Below are positions 1 through 9,518 of a stretch of 64,000 nucleotides of DNA, in pieces; positions within the stretch are counted from its first letter, which is position 1, and every line of letters starts with the position of its first letter. The position numbers and the translations under genes were made by a program. The notes beneath the pieces were generated by a model. It saw nothing but the letters and a program-made list of their open reading frames with translations. It searched no databases and was not told the origin of the DNA. Source of the stretch: Ferruginibacter sp. GTDB lineage: Bacteria > Bacteroidota > Bacteroidia > Chitinophagales > Chitinophagaceae. The stretch covers positions 1 to 64,000 of the forward strand of contig JAOQAK010000079.1 in assembly GCA_025963635.1 (NCBI GenBank), in the 5' to 3' direction.

Positions 1-88
1 TCTGGCGCATCCTAAACCAACCCTTTGCAAGGTAGTCGTCCAATTCCTGGGGTAACAGATTTTCTGGGTATTCCACTTGTGCAAACAT
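1..88 (-). CDS. Ate-like aminoacyl-tRNA--protein transferase, N-terminal fragment (cut by window edge)
   Basis: The first 29 codons of a minus-strand gene run off the left edge of the window. The start ATG is the complement of 86-88 and the peptide begins MFAQVEYPENLLPQELDDY, followed by a GWFRM segment. From memory this resembles the N-terminus of Bacteroidota proteins annotated as arginyl-tRNA-protein transferase (N-end-rule, GNAT-like fold). Too little is visible to confirm the catalytic part. It lies downstream of, and in the same direction as, the small hypothetical gene at 224-472. Confidence 0.55.
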   Translation of the reverse strand, partial: MFAQVEYPENLLPQELDDYLAKGWFRMRQ

Positions 89-223
89 AATCACTCGAGG
101 TATTATTCTATAACAACAATCAGCAGGTTTGGATAATATTCGCTCTTGAACCAAGGGCTTTTTCAGCGTCTCTTACTTACGCACAGCCAAGTTAAGAAAT
201 AACAAATGATCCCGATGCGATAT

Positions 224-472
224 TTATCTTAAAATCGTCTCGATTGCGGATGCGATTGCTTTTAATAGTTCGACATCAATTTTCTTTGCCTGCTCCATAT
301 TTTCGTAATCAGCAATAACCCTGTATTCTCCATTATCGTCCTGTTCAAAAAAAAGTTCCTGGTCATCTACCTCCACCCTAAATTTATGCACATAGCCCAT
401 CATTACCAACCTTGCCGTAAAAAACAATTCCTCTCCCTTGTACCATACGGGGATCTCAAATAAATCATCCAT
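224..472 (-). CDS. small conserved hypothetical protein (82 aa)
   Basis: An 82-residue acidic soluble protein with no signal peptide or membrane segment. It has regular alternating beta-strand-like segments (WYKGEELFFTARLV, HKFRVEVDDQELFFEQDD) and a C-terminal helix. This composition, and its position just upstream of the Ate-like gene in the same orientation, favour a real gene over a chance frame. I do not recognise a named family; it resembles small Bacteroidota proteins of unknown function. Confidence 0.6.
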   Translation of the reverse strand: MDDLFEIPVWYKGEELFFTARLVMMGYVHKFRVEVDDQELFFEQDDNGEYRVIADYENMEQAKKIDVELLKAIASAIETILR

Positions 473-680
473 TCCTTTAAATGTTTAGTTGCATTTTTTA
501 AACCCGCAGGCAAGATCTCTTTACAAACCGGCACATTCTCAAAACTAAACCACAATGTACATACTCTATAATAAACACCTTTATGGAATGTCGCCATCCG
601 TATAAAGATATCCTGTGGATTGTGCTTCAAAAGAAACAGAATGCACCTAACTTTATCAGCAGCCACCATTAAATTTAAAC

Positions 681-3215
681 ATGAAAACCTCGCGTTACCT
701 AATCTCCGTAGTATTCTTTTTATTGGTTATTTTTTCTTTTCGGGATCCTGCTGAGCCAACAGCATGGATCAGGATCAATCAGCTGGGGTATACTCCCGCC
801 GGAATAAAGGTGGCGGTTTGGTGCAGTAAATCAGGTGAAAAAATTTCAGCATTCAAATTGCTGGAAGCCGGCACGCATAAACTGGTATTTGAAAAAACCG
901 CTTCAAAAAATTATGGGGCATACGGCCCCTTTGAAAACACTTTCCGGCTCGATTTTTCATCTTTCAAAAAACAAGGAAAGTATTATCTGCAGGCAGGAGA
1001 AGCAATGTCACCGGAGTTTTTGATTGATGCCGATGTATATAAGGGAGCCGCCGGTTTTTGTTTACAATATATGCGCCAGCAGCGAAGCGGGTTTAATCCA
1101 TTTTTGAAAGACAGTTGCCATACGCACGATGGTTATGTCATGTATGGACCCATGGCCGACAGCACCCACATTGATGTAAGTGGCGGCTGGCACGATGCCT
1201 CGGATTATTTACAGTATGCTGCTACTTCTGCCAATGCCACCTGGCACCTGCTGGCGGCACACAGAGATTTTTCACCGGTATTCAGTGATTACAAACAGGC
1301 AAATGGTTTGGAAGGAAGAAATGGCCTGAGTGATGTGCTGGATGAGGCGAACTGGGGATTGCAATGGTTGCTGAAAATGAACCCGCAACAGGATCAAATG
1401 TTCAATCAACTCGGAGACGACCGGGATCACCAGGGAATGCGCATACCAAAGGAAGATAGTTTTTATGGCAAAGGTTTTGAGCGGCCGGTCTATTTTATCA
1501 ACGGCGAACCGCAGGGACTTTTTAAGTATAAGAACCGCACCAAAGGCACTTCGTCTACCGCTGCAAAATTTGCCAGTGCATTTGCATTGGCTCAATACCT
1601 GAATAGTACCGACACCGTATTCAGCGCCCATAATCCCAAGGGAACTTATTATAAAAAAGCCATGGAAGCTTTCAACTATGCGCTGAAGAAACCAGGGGTA
1701 ACCCAAACCGCTCCCGGCAGGGCGCCTTATTTCTATGAAGAAGACAACTGGGCAGATGATATGGAACTCGCCGCGGCATCTCTCCATGACATGGCCGCGG
1801 TTACCAAGGGTGCTGAAGGCAAAGACAATTATAATTCACTCGCTTATAAATATGCACAGGATGAAAAAATTACGCCCTGGCTTGGAGCAGATACAGCCCG
1901 GCATTACCAATGGTACCCGTTTATTAACCTGGGGCATTATGAATTGGCCAAACAATTAAAAAAAGAAAAGGGCGCATCTGAAAAGAGGGATAGCATTGTT
2001 AGTTATTACAAAATAGGGATTGAAAAAGTGTGGGAGAAGGCAGGCAAAAATGCTTTTTACCGGGGCGTGCCATTTATCTGGTGCAGTAATAATCTTACCG
2101 TTTCATTTGCTATCCAATGCTATTGGTATAAACAATTAACCGGCGATCAATCTTTTGCAACACTCGAACAGGCGAATATCGATTGGCTTTTTGGCTGCAA
2201 TCCATGGGGTACTTCTATGGTGTATGGGTTGCCGGCATGGGGAGATACGCCTGTGGATCCACATTCGGCGTTTACCCATCTAAAAAATTACCCCATCAAC
2301 GGCGGATTGGTTGACGGTCCTGTGTACACCAGCATTTACAAAAACCTGATTGGCATTCAATTACAGGCAGCAGATGAATACGCATCCTTCCAGAGCGGCC
2401 TTGCGGTATACCATGATGATTACGGCGATTACAGCACCAACGAACCTACCATGGATGGAACAGCTTCTTTAATCTACCTGCTGGCAGCAAAGGAAACAGA
2501 AGCCAATACCTTAAGAGGTGCTGTTTACAAAGGCGCCGTAACAAGGGGCAATCTCGAAAAGAAGGAAATCGCACTTGTTTTTACCGGAGATGAATTTGCA
2601 GAAGGAGGACAGTTGGTGGCCAATACACTGCAACGGCAGGCAATAAAGGCTTCCTTCTTTTTGACGGGTAAGTTTTATAGAAATCCTGCTCTTCGGGCAT
2701 TGATCAAAAAACTGCAACAGCAGGGAAATTATCTTGGTCCGCACAGCGATCAGCATCTTTTGTATTGTGACTGGAATAACCGCGACAGCCTGCTGGTGAC
2801 CCAATCTCAATTTTCTACTGATCTTTTGAACAACCTGGATGCGATCAAAAAATACGGGATTGAAAAATCTTCTGTTCCCTATTTTCTTCCGCCGTACGAG
2901 TGGTACAATGATAGCATTGCAGCCTGGACAAAAGCCATGGGTATGCAATTGATCAATTATTCCCCGGGAACTATGAGCGCTGCGGATTATACCTGGCCGG
3001 ATCTGAAAAACTATCGTTCAGGTAATGACATTTATCAATCAATAATGGAGAAGGAGCGGCAGGATGCTCATGGCCTGAACGGTTATATTCTTTTGTTGCA
3101 TCTCGGCACTGATCCCAGGCGGAAGGATAAATTTTATAGCCGTTTAAATGAACTGGTAACCCACTTGAAAAAGAAGGGATATCAATTTAAAAAAGTGGAT
3201 GAACTATTGCAATAA
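681..3215 (+). CDS. GH9 glycoside hydrolase fused to a CE4-like polysaccharide deacetylase domain
   Basis: An 844-residue exported enzyme. Residues 1-20 form a signal peptide. Residues ~25-115 match the Ig-like cellulase N-terminal domain (WIRINQLGYTP start). Residues ~120-610 are a GH9 (alpha/alpha)6 catalytic domain: the nucleophile-activating Asp pair lies in DASD (172-175, family usual DAGD) and the acid Glu in TNEPTMDG (E588). From ~627 to the end is a NodB/CE4-like domain with FTGDEF in place of the usual TFDDG, the metal-binding HSDQH (688-692), PPYEW, and a late LLLHLG segment. GH9 enzymes cleave beta-1,4-glucans or glucosamine polymers and CE4 enzymes remove N- or O-acetyl groups. 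The fusion suggests a chitosan/chitin-like or acetylated substrate, but this is inference. It stands alone with no sus-type neighbours. Confidence 0.9.
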   Translation: MKTSRYLISVVFFLLVIFSFRDPAEPTAWIRINQLGYTPAGIKVAVWCSKSGEKISAFKLLEAGTHKLVFEKTASKNYGAYGPFENTFRLDFSSFKKQGKYYLQAGEAMSPEFLIDADVYKGAAGFCLQYMRQQRSGFNPFLKDSCHTHDGYVMYGPMADSTHIDVSGGWHDASDYLQYAATSANATWHLLAAHRDFSPVFSDYKQANGLEGRNGLSDVLDEANWGLQWLLKMNPQQDQMFNQLGDDRDHQGMRIPKEDSFYGKGFERPVYFINGEPQGLFKYKNRTKGTSSTAAKFASAFALAQYLNSTDTVFSAHNPKGTYYKKAMEAFNYALKKPGVTQTAPGRAPYFYEEDNWADDMELAAASLHDMAAVTKGAEGKDNYNSLAYKYAQDEKITPWLGADTARHYQWYPFINLGHYELAKQLKKEKGASEKRDSIVSYYKIGIEKVWEKAGKNAFYRGVPFIWCSNNLTVSFAIQCYWYKQLTGDQSFATLEQANIDWLFGCNPWGTSMVYGLPAWGDTPVDPHSAFTHLKNYPINGGLVDGPVYTSIYKNLIGIQLQAADEYASFQSGLAVYHDDYGDYSTNEPTMDGTASLIYLLAAKETEANTLRGAVYKGAVTRGNLEKKEIALVFTGDEFAEGGQLVANTLQRQAIKASFFLTGKFYRNPALRALIKKLQQQGNYLGPHSDQHLLYCDWNNRDSLLVTQSQFSTDLLNNLDAIKKYGIEKSSVPYFLPPYEWYNDSIAAWTKAMGMQLINYSPGTMSAADYTWPDLKNYRSGNDIYQSIMEKERQDAHGLNGYILLLHLGTDPRRKDKFYSRLNELVTHLKKKGYQFKKVDELLQ

Positions 3216-3448
3216 TGGTCGCGAAGGATGTACGAAGCTATCTGGATAATACCAGGCAGATCGCTTTGTATTTCAAAAAGCGAGTGATGGTAAATGTGCA
3301 TGTTTAGTTCATTCTGCCCATCCTCCTGCCCGGCCCCGGCTTTTATATTTAGATGATTTAAATCACTTTATAATATTTTTAGCGTCAGCAGTAAAACGCA
3401 GCATTCTCAGTATGTTTGTACTTTATCAGCATCCTGCACCTACCCTAT

Positions 3449-4018
3449 ATGAAAGAAATTGTACAACTCACTATTTCCTTACAGCATTCTAATCCCCTGA
3501 TATGGAGAACCATTCTTGTAAAAAAAGAAACAACTTTTTTTGAGCTTCACCAGGTGATACAAATAGCCATGGGCTGGAAGAATTACCACTTGTTTGAATT
3601 TAACCTTGATGGATACAGGGTAGGCATCATTGATGAAAATGATCAGCCCGGATGCCGCCTTGTTTTTGACGCCATCAAAACCCGGCTGGCTGATATTGTT
3701 TCTTTTGAAGCAGACAGCTTCCTGTACAACTACGATTTTGGAGATGGGTGGCTACATGAAATAACGATCGAACAGGTGATAGAGAAAGAAGAGCATATTA
3801 TTTATCCAACTTGTGTCGATGGCCAGTTAAATTGCCCGCCGGAAGATTGTGGAGGGTTGAACGGGTATTACAATATGCTTCCTATCCTGCAGGATAAAGA
3901 GCATCCGGAATATAAAGAAACAAAGATCTGGGTTGGGAAAAAGTATAACCCTGAGAGTTTTAATAAGAGTAAGATTAACAAGCGATTCGGCCAAATGCGA
4001 AAATATATTTCGGGGTGA
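3449..4018 (+). CDS. plasmid pRiA4b ORF-3-like family protein
   Basis: A 189-residue protein starting MKEIVQLTISLQHS. The frame extends 11 codons upstream to a TTG at 3416, but the ATG at 3449 begins exactly at the conserved family start. Diagnostic features of the pRiA4b ORF-3 / IS1096 TnpR-like family are PLIWRTILV near the N-terminus, the LHQVIQIAMGW segment, the YDFGDGW motif, and the later CVDGQLNCPPEDCGG and LNGYYN segments. The biochemical role of this family is unknown. It is often carried on mobile elements, but no transposase or terminal repeat is visible here. Confidence 0.85.
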   Translation: MKEIVQLTISLQHSNPLIWRTILVKKETTFFELHQVIQIAMGWKNYHLFEFNLDGYRVGIIDENDQPGCRLVFDAIKTRLADIVSFEADSFLYNYDFGDGWLHEITIEQVIEKEEHIIYPTCVDGQLNCPPEDCGGLNGYYNMLPILQDKEHPEYKETKIWVGKKYNPESFNKSKINKRFGQMRKYISG

Positions 4019-4070
4019 ACTTGCTCACGGAATACAGGATTTAAAGGGAGCTGGAATAAATAAAAAAGAG

Positions 4071-4109
4071 CCCGGTAATTCCTTCCTGTTAAAAGAAGGA
4101 CCTACCGGG
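4071..4109 (-). terminator. hairpin terminator of the M28 peptidase gene
   Basis: Arms CCCGGTA (4071-4077) and TACCGGG (4103-4109), with inner arms CCTTC (4081-4085) and GAAGG (4095-4099). Read on the minus strand the hairpin is followed by CTCTTTTTTATTTATT, a typical U-tract. It sits 46 nt beyond the stop of the peptidase gene. The hairpin may also stop read-through from the + strand gene ending at 4018. Confidence 0.8.
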
Positions 4110-4154
4110 TTAATTGATATGGTTTGTAAAGATATTATTCTTCCGCTGCGGCGT

Positions 4155-5813
4155 TTATTTCTTCTGCTCCCTTAAGGCTTTGAATTCAGAGCCGGTTTTC
4201 CAGGTGGCCCATTGGTGATCAAAAGCCAGGCGTTTTCCTACTTTGAATAATAATTGAAGATCAGCAATTGCTCCGTCAAGCTTCCAGGTGGCTGCATTGT
4301 ATTCATCGCTGGGCCGATGATAATTAAGCTTTGTATAATCATCCACCTGCTTTTGACCATAACCCTTTTCTTTGCCGATTACATCCACGCCCGATGAAAT
4401 ATACAGTGCGGGCACACCCACTTTCGCGAAATTAAAATGATCGCTGCGGTAATAGTAGCCAGCTTCTGGGTGAATGTCAAAAGAGATATAACGGTTTACC
4501 TTAGACGCTTCTTCTTTTAAATAATCTTCCAGGTCAGACTGCCCTTCACCGATCACGATAATATCGTTGGTTTTACCATACCAGTTCAATCCGTCCATGT
4601 TAATATTCGCCACAGTTTTATCAATCGGGTAAATTGGGTTTTGAGCATAGTAAGCAGATCCCCAAAGCCCCTGTTCTTCTGCTGTTACGGATAAAAAGAC
4701 AATCGTGCGTTCCGGAATGCTATCTCCTTTTTTAAATGCCCGGGCCAGTTCCAATAAACCTGCGGTTGCGCTTGCATTGTCCAGGGCGCCATTGTAAATC
4801 GTATCTCCTTTGTCGTTAGGTGCGCCAACGCCAAGATGATCCCAGTGTGCAGTGTAAATGATGGTTTCATCAGGATATTTACTGCCGGTTATTTTACCAA
4901 TCACATTATGAGATTTATCAAAGGTTGATTTTACCTGTATGCCGGCACTCAATTTAAGCGGTAAGGGTATCGCTTTGAAACCAGGCAAATCCGCTTTGGC
5001 AAACAAACTGCTGTCCATACCGCAGGCGGCTAACAATTTTTTGCCTGCATCGTTGCTTACCCAGCCTATTATATCTGAGTAGCTTTTGTTTTTATTCCGT
5101 TCATCGAGGTGCAGCCTGGAAGTATTCCAATTATTTTGAACTACTTTAAAGGGATAAGCCGCGGCCACAGTATTGTGAACAATCAGGCAGCCCTTTGCAC
5201 CTTGCCTGGCGGCTTCTTCAAATTTGTATGTCCAGCGGCCATAATAGGTCATTGTTTTTCCTTTAAACAAATTGCTGTCACCCGCATTAAATCCCGGATC
5301 GTTCACCAGCACCAGTACAATCTTTCCCTTTACATCAATTCCTGCATAATCGTTCCAGTTATATTCGGGCGCTATTACACCATAACCCGCGAAAATCACC
5401 TCGTCATTATTGAATGAAACCGTTGAGTCAGTTTTGTCGGTCCATATCACATAATCATCCAATCCTTTCAGGCTGAAATTTCCTTTTGGAGATTGGACCT
5501 GCATGGTGGGTGCGGCTGTAGTGGTGATCTTTACCATCGGCACTTCCTGCAGGTAGCTGTCGCCATTGCCTGGTTCAAGGCCTACGGCTTTAAACTGCTC
5601 TTGTAAATAATTGATGGTTTTGGTTTCACCGGCACTAAAGGGTTTTCTTCCCATAAAATCATCACCTGCAAGTTCGGAAATATGTTTACCGAGGCTATCT
5701 GCACTAAAAGCAGACACGGCGGTATTTGTAGAGGAGGTACTGGCATTGTCATTGCAGGATGCAAGCGATACAACAACACAAAGTACAGTAGCAATTCTTA
5801 GGAGTTGGGACAT
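4155..5813 (-). CDS. lipoprotein M28-family metallopeptidase with PA domain
   Basis: A 552-residue zinc aminopeptidase. The N-terminus carries a signal peptide and lipobox (SLASC), so it is probably membrane-anchored in the periplasm or at the cell surface. A protease-associated insert lies at ~130-260 (VIFAGYGVIAPEYNWNDY, KGKIVLVLVNDPG). The co-catalytic zinc ligands of family M28 are all visible: HWDHLG, ALDNASATAG, TAEEQGLWGS, NINMDGLN and YRSDHFNF. Length and domain order agree with Bacteroidota M28 peptidases. It is likely monocistronic, as it ends at a strong hairpin terminator. Confidence 0.92.
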   Translation of the reverse strand: MSQLLRIATVLCVVVSLASCNDNASTSSTNTAVSAFSADSLGKHISELAGDDFMGRKPFSAGETKTINYLQEQFKAVGLEPGNGDSYLQEVPMVKITTTAAPTMQVQSPKGNFSLKGLDDYVIWTDKTDSTVSFNNDEVIFAGYGVIAPEYNWNDYAGIDVKGKIVLVLVNDPGFNAGDSNLFKGKTMTYYGRWTYKFEEAARQGAKGCLIVHNTVAAAYPFKVVQNNWNTSRLHLDERNKNKSYSDIIGWVSNDAGKKLLAACGMDSSLFAKADLPGFKAIPLPLKLSAGIQVKSTFDKSHNVIGKITGSKYPDETIIYTAHWDHLGVGAPNDKGDTIYNGALDNASATAGLLELARAFKKGDSIPERTIVFLSVTAEEQGLWGSAYYAQNPIYPIDKTVANINMDGLNWYGKTNDIIVIGEGQSDLEDYLKEEASKVNRYISFDIHPEAGYYYRSDHFNFAKVGVPALYISSGVDVIGKEKGYGQKQVDDYTKLNYHRPSDEYNAATWKLDGAIADLQLLFKVGKRLAFDHQWATWKTGSEFKALREQKK

Positions 5814-5947
5814 AGTTAACTGTTTGATTTAAGGTTTGAAATTAAGCAACAAAATCAGTGTATAAAAACATGATCAGGGATAAAAGCTTTTTCGGTGAGA
5901 AACATCCTTCAAAAATATTCATCATCTTTCTAAAGAAGAGAAGTGAG

Positions 5948-6673
5948 TTACAATAAAAAACTAAGGTCTTTATTCACACTGATTTCTTCTTTAATGATTT
6001 CATCAGCACTGGCTCCCAAATAAAACAAAGCACCAGGCTTTAGCCCGATAAAACTTAGTAAACCGTTGTCAAATCGCAGTGCGGTTCCTTCAGGCAAGCC
6101 AACGACCGATAACCCCGGGTTCATCCTGATAAATTCTTCGAGACGCTGATCGCGGGTTTCGCCATTATGTCCTTCAGGCTTCACATTGGTATAGTGAGGA
6201 TTGATCTGGAAGGGAAATAATCCAAGCGCATTAAAACTTTTTGGTTCAATCACGGGCATGTCATTGGTAGTGCCGATTGTTGGACCGGTAATGTTTGAAC
6301 CAGCACTCCACCCGATGTACGGAGCGCCGCTATTTACTTTATCGCGAATGACGTCTAGCAATTTGTACTCATAAATATCGTGTAATAACTTAAAAGTGTT
6401 TCCGCCGCCTACCAGGATTACATCCGCATTTTCCAGCAATTCTTTCGCATTGATAGCGGTTACCGTATCGATGCGGTGAGGCAAATCCTGCAGGCCGTTT
6501 TTTACCATAGCTCCATATTCATCATAATCATTCCCCACTGTTGCAAACGGGATGAAAGCAATATTTAAAATTTTGTCACCAAGGAAATCTTTGATCACGG
6601 GAACGGCTGTTTGCAGGTAGCCACTATTGCCAACCCTGGAACTGCTGAATGCTAAAATACGGTTCAACGACAT
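5948..6673 (-). CDS. pepE: dipeptidase E (peptidase family S51)
   Basis: A 241-residue cytoplasmic serine peptidase of the class I glutamine amidotransferase-like fold that cleaves N-terminal Asp-Xaa dipeptides. I chose the ATG at 6673 (MSLNRILAFSSSRVG), because the 31 upstream codons in the same frame are not family-like. The nucleophile Ser lies in GWSAGSN. Supporting segments are DVILVGGGNTFKLLH, FQINPHYTN and LPEGTALR. Length matches family members (~230 aa). It precedes the M28 peptidase on the same strand with a ~130 nt gap. Confidence 0.92.
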   Translation of the reverse strand: MSLNRILAFSSSRVGNSGYLQTAVPVIKDFLGDKILNIAFIPFATVGNDYDEYGAMVKNGLQDLPHRIDTVTAINAKELLENADVILVGGGNTFKLLHDIYEYKLLDVIRDKVNSGAPYIGWSAGSNITGPTIGTTNDMPVIEPKSFNALGLFPFQINPHYTNVKPEGHNGETRDQRLEEFIRMNPGLSVVGLPEGTALRFDNGLLSFIGLKPGALFYLGASADEIIKEEISVNKDLSFLL

Positions 6674-6813
6674 ACTAAATATTTTAAACGGAAGATAAAC
6701 TGAAAGCTGTTGTGCCAAAGATATTATATAATGCAGCAAGCCCGTTATTGAGCGTTGAGGTAGCATTTAAAACTTTAACCCGACAGTCAAAAGCAATCTT
6801 ATTATCGGGTAAG

Positions 6814-7734
6814 TTACCTGTGTTGTTCATAATATTTCTGTGGGGTGGGCTCGATGATGGCTTTCATTTGTGTGGATAAAAGCGGGCCAGCACCAATCGC
6901 CTGCAGCGCATCTTTTAAATGGTTTTCTGTCCGGATACCCACCACCGCAGCAGTTATGGCCGGATGTTGCAACACAAAACGAAGGGCTGTTGCAGCTGCA
7001 TTGCTTTCTTCGGAACTTGCTTCCTCTATAACTTTTGCAGCAGCGGCTACTTCGGGCGCAGTGAAAGCCAGGTAGGGTTTTGGAGGTTTGCCGGCAAGCA
7101 AGCCCCCCGCAACAGCGCCTCTGGCCAATACACCAATTCCATGTTCCTGTAACAGCGTAAGGCATGTTTCTTCGGGCCTTCGGTCGAGCAGGCTATATTG
7201 CATCATTACACTAACAATATTGCTGCGTCGTACGTATTCCCGTATTACATTTGGCCTGATGGATGAAATACCATAATACCGGATCTTTCCCTGCTGTTGA
7301 AGCAGTTCGAAAGCTTCAATCGTTTCGTCGATGGGATCTTCGATTGTGCCTCCGTGTAATTGATACAGATCGATGTAGTCTGTTTTCAGGCGGGATAGGC
7401 TTTGTTCGACGTTGTTTAAAATATATTTTTTGCCGGGGTTCCAATCCCATCCACTACCATCAGGGCGCCATTGATTGCCAACCTTCGTGGCGATGATGAT
7501 TTTATTTCTTTTTCCCGCCAGTGCCTTGCCAACATTGATTTCATTCAATCCTTTGTCGTAAAGATCGGCGGTATCAAAATAATTGATGCCACCTTCAATA
7601 GCTTTATCGATAAGAAATTGTGTATCGGCCTGTCCCGGTTGTAACGACATGCAGCCAAATCCTATCCTGCTGATATTTAACTGTGATTTTCCCAATAACC
7701 GGTAGCTCATTGATGTTTGCTGCTCCTCTATCAT
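6814..7734 (-). CDS. aldo/keto reductase
   Basis: A 306-residue NADPH-dependent oxidoreductase with a TIM-barrel. The catalytic tetrad is visible as Asp and Tyr in FDTADLYDKG, Lys in IIATKVG and His in LYQLHGG. The cofactor-binding end of the barrel has the GVLARGAVAGGLL and AAVVGIRTENHL segments. The substrate cannot be told from the sequence. It lies 140 nt upstream of pepE on the same strand, perhaps co-transcribed. Confidence 0.92.
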   Translation of the reverse strand: MIEEQQTSMSYRLLGKSQLNISRIGFGCMSLQPGQADTQFLIDKAIEGGINYFDTADLYDKGLNEINVGKALAGKRNKIIIATKVGNQWRPDGSGWDWNPGKKYILNNVEQSLSRLKTDYIDLYQLHGGTIEDPIDETIEAFELLQQQGKIRYYGISSIRPNVIREYVRRSNIVSVMMQYSLLDRRPEETCLTLLQEHGIGVLARGAVAGGLLAGKPPKPYLAFTAPEVAAAAKVIEEASSEESNAAATALRFVLQHPAITAAVVGIRTENHLKDALQAIGAGPLLSTQMKAIIEPTPQKYYEQHR

Positions 7735-7958
7735 GTTTAAGTGCTTTGTTAGTGTTTGTGTATTTTATTGAGCAACGAGTGCACAGATGCCCACTAATTG
7801 ATTTAGCGTTATTCGTGCCAATTCTTGATTTGTAGTAGTTGTGTAAAATGTTTATTTGTGGTACCCACGTGGAAGAACAATTTACCGGGGTCCAGCGGGC
7901 AGGAACACAAATATTAGTGAGGTGATCAATACCGAAATAAAATGCCTGAGATGATTGG

Positions 7959-8031
7959 AGCGGCAAAAGGGGTTCGAACCCTCGGCCCTTAGCTTGGGAA
8001 GCTAATGCTCTACCAACTGAGCTATTGCCGC
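7959..8031 (-). tRNA. tRNA-Gly (anticodon CCC)
   Basis: A complete cloverleaf on the minus strand. The acceptor GCGGCAA pairs with TTGCCGC, the D-arm has AGTTGGTA, the anticodon stem is TTAGC/GCTAA with loop TTCCCAA (CCC), and the T-arm loop is TTCGAAC. CCA is not encoded; the base after the acceptor is T. It reads glycine codon GGG. Confidence 0.95.
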
Positions 8032-8203
8032 TTTTTAGAGAATCATTTAGAAGGCGAATTTACTTTTTTATTTTAATCAATTTATCTTCTACAATAATTA
8101 AAATTGAAAGATTTTAATCTCAAGCTTCAGCCGCTTTTCTCTGCAGGTTCACAGAGAACGGCCGGTTTCATAACGGTACCGTTGCTATCACACTTAAGTT
8201 GTT

Positions 8204-8240
8204 TGTAAATGCATGAAAGAAAATATTACCTTTCGATTAG
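8204..8240 (+). promoter_or_regulatory. possible promoter of the DUF1345 gene
   Basis: TTTG in GTTTGTAAATG followed about 20 nt later by TTACCTTTCG, close to the Bacteroidota -33 TTTG / -7 TAnnTTTG pattern, about 35 nt before the start codon at 8271. Judged by eye only. Confidence 0.35.
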
Positions 8241-8270
8241 ACTGGCTTTATTGAGTGAGTCAATTTTTTT

Positions 8271-8960
8271 ATGAAAACTTCTTCGAAGAATAGAGAAACA
8301 GGTAATATTTTTTTGCGTATGCACCCGGTGGAGCGCATACTACTAAGTGTTGGTATGTCGGTGATTAGTTTTTTATTCATCCGGAATAGCCATCTCAACT
8401 GGGAGCTTACGGTTACTGTGTTGTGGGATGCTTTTGCTTTTTCTTTTATCCTTACCAGCTGGGTCGTTTTTTTTACAAGGCCTGTTGCCAAAATCATACA
8501 ACAGGCGAATAAAGATGATGGTAGCAGGGGGTTTGTAATGATAAGCATTATCGTAAGTTCTTTTGCCAGCATGTTTACCGTTTTGCTGATAATGATTTCG
8601 AAGGATACGTCACCCGATATGGAGGTCATTACGGTGCTTTTATCAATAACCGGTATGATACTTTCCTGGACAATGGTACATACAATCTTTACTTTTCACT
8701 ATGCCCACCTGTATTACGATGAAGGTAGAGATGATACGCCGGGGAAACCGGCGCTGGATTTTCCCGGCGAAAATAATCCCGACTACCTCGACTTTGCTTA
8801 TTTCGCCTTCGTAATTGGTACCACCTTCCAGGTTTCGGATGTGGAAATTCATTCGAAGACGACCAGGAGAACTGTTCTGGCCCACGGCCTGCTTGCTTTT
8901 GCATTGAACACTTTTGTTGTGGCGCTTACCATCAATTTGATCGCAGGATTAAAAGGATAA
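8271..8960 (+). CDS. DUF1345 family integral membrane protein
   Basis: A 229-residue protein with about five hydrophobic helices and the DUF1345 signature in the second half (DYLDFAYFAFVIGTTFQVSD, then a TTRRTVLAHGLLAFALNTFV segment). A charged linker rich in Asp/Gly/Pro (EGRDDTPGKPALDFPGENN) separates two membrane parts. The family has no established function. No operon partner is close. Confidence 0.88.
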   Translation: MKTSSKNRETGNIFLRMHPVERILLSVGMSVISFLFIRNSHLNWELTVTVLWDAFAFSFILTSWVVFFTRPVAKIIQQANKDDGSRGFVMISIIVSSFASMFTVLLIMISKDTSPDMEVITVLLSITGMILSWTMVHTIFTFHYAHLYYDEGRDDTPGKPALDFPGENNPDYLDFAYFAFVIGTTFQVSDVEIHSKTTRRTVLAHGLLAFALNTFVVALTINLIAGLKG

Positions 8961-9105
8961 TAACGGAAACGCAATCACCCGAATCTGTTTGCAAACATGT
9001 TACCTGCTAAATATTGGCTGGCCAAAAGGATTAGCCACGATAGTAAATTATAAATGCTCACCTTGTTTTAACAATTTCTGGTAAAATTGTTGACATAGCT
9101 AAAAA

Positions 9106-9474
9106 ATGATAGAAATGCAAAGCGTATTGAAGGGGATAGCCGGTCTTTTGATTGTAATGGCGGTGCAGAGTTGTAGTAAGAAATCAACTCCCACCCGTAC
9201 CGAACCAACCACGGCCGTCGAGGTAAAGACTGATACCATTGGGGTTATAAACAAGGCGGATACAGTAGCGGCAGTAAAGCCGGTGGTAAAGTCAAAACCC
9301 AAATCATCGCTTCCCAAAGTGATTACCCTCAACGATAAGTTTGCTAAAAGAAGTGTGGATGGCCGGTTGTATTACGATTTGCAAGGGCACCGGTATTGGC
9401 GTAATAATAAAGACGGCAAATATTATTTATTCAACAAATCCATGTTGACGGACGATGCATTTAAGAAGCCTTGA
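9106..9474 (+). CDS. small lipoprotein of unknown function
   Basis: A 122-residue protein with a hydrophobic N-terminus and lipobox VQSC. A Thr/Val/Lys-rich low-complexity linker (~residues 27-70) leads to a short C-terminal domain with RLYYDLQGHRYWRNNKDGKYYLF, resembling a small repeated beta motif. The start could also be the in-frame ATG at 9115. It is followed by a 320 nt non-coding stretch. Confidence 0.7.
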   Translation: MIEMQSVLKGIAGLLIVMAVQSCSKKSTPTRTEPTTAVEVKTDTIGVINKADTVAAVKPVVKSKPKSSLPKVITLNDKFAKRSVDGRLYYDLQGHRYWRNNKDGKYYLFNKSMLTDDAFKKP

Positions 9475-9518
9475 TACTGGATACTGGATGCTGGATACTT
9501 GATGAATACTGCGTTCCC
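9473..9518. repeat. short tandem repeat (GATACTG-like units)
   Basis: Right after the lipoprotein stop there is a degenerate tandem of GGATACT / GGATGCT units (gatactggatactggatg, then ctggatacttgatgaatact). The rest of 9519-9793 holds no gene I can support; it contains a short inverted pair TTGCAC / GTGCAA around 9581-9625. Confidence 0.6.

Noticed and set aside
3416..3448. TTG-initiated extension of the pRiA4b ORF-3-like protein
   Set aside because: The ATG at 3449 begins exactly at the conserved family start; the extension adds unrelated residues.
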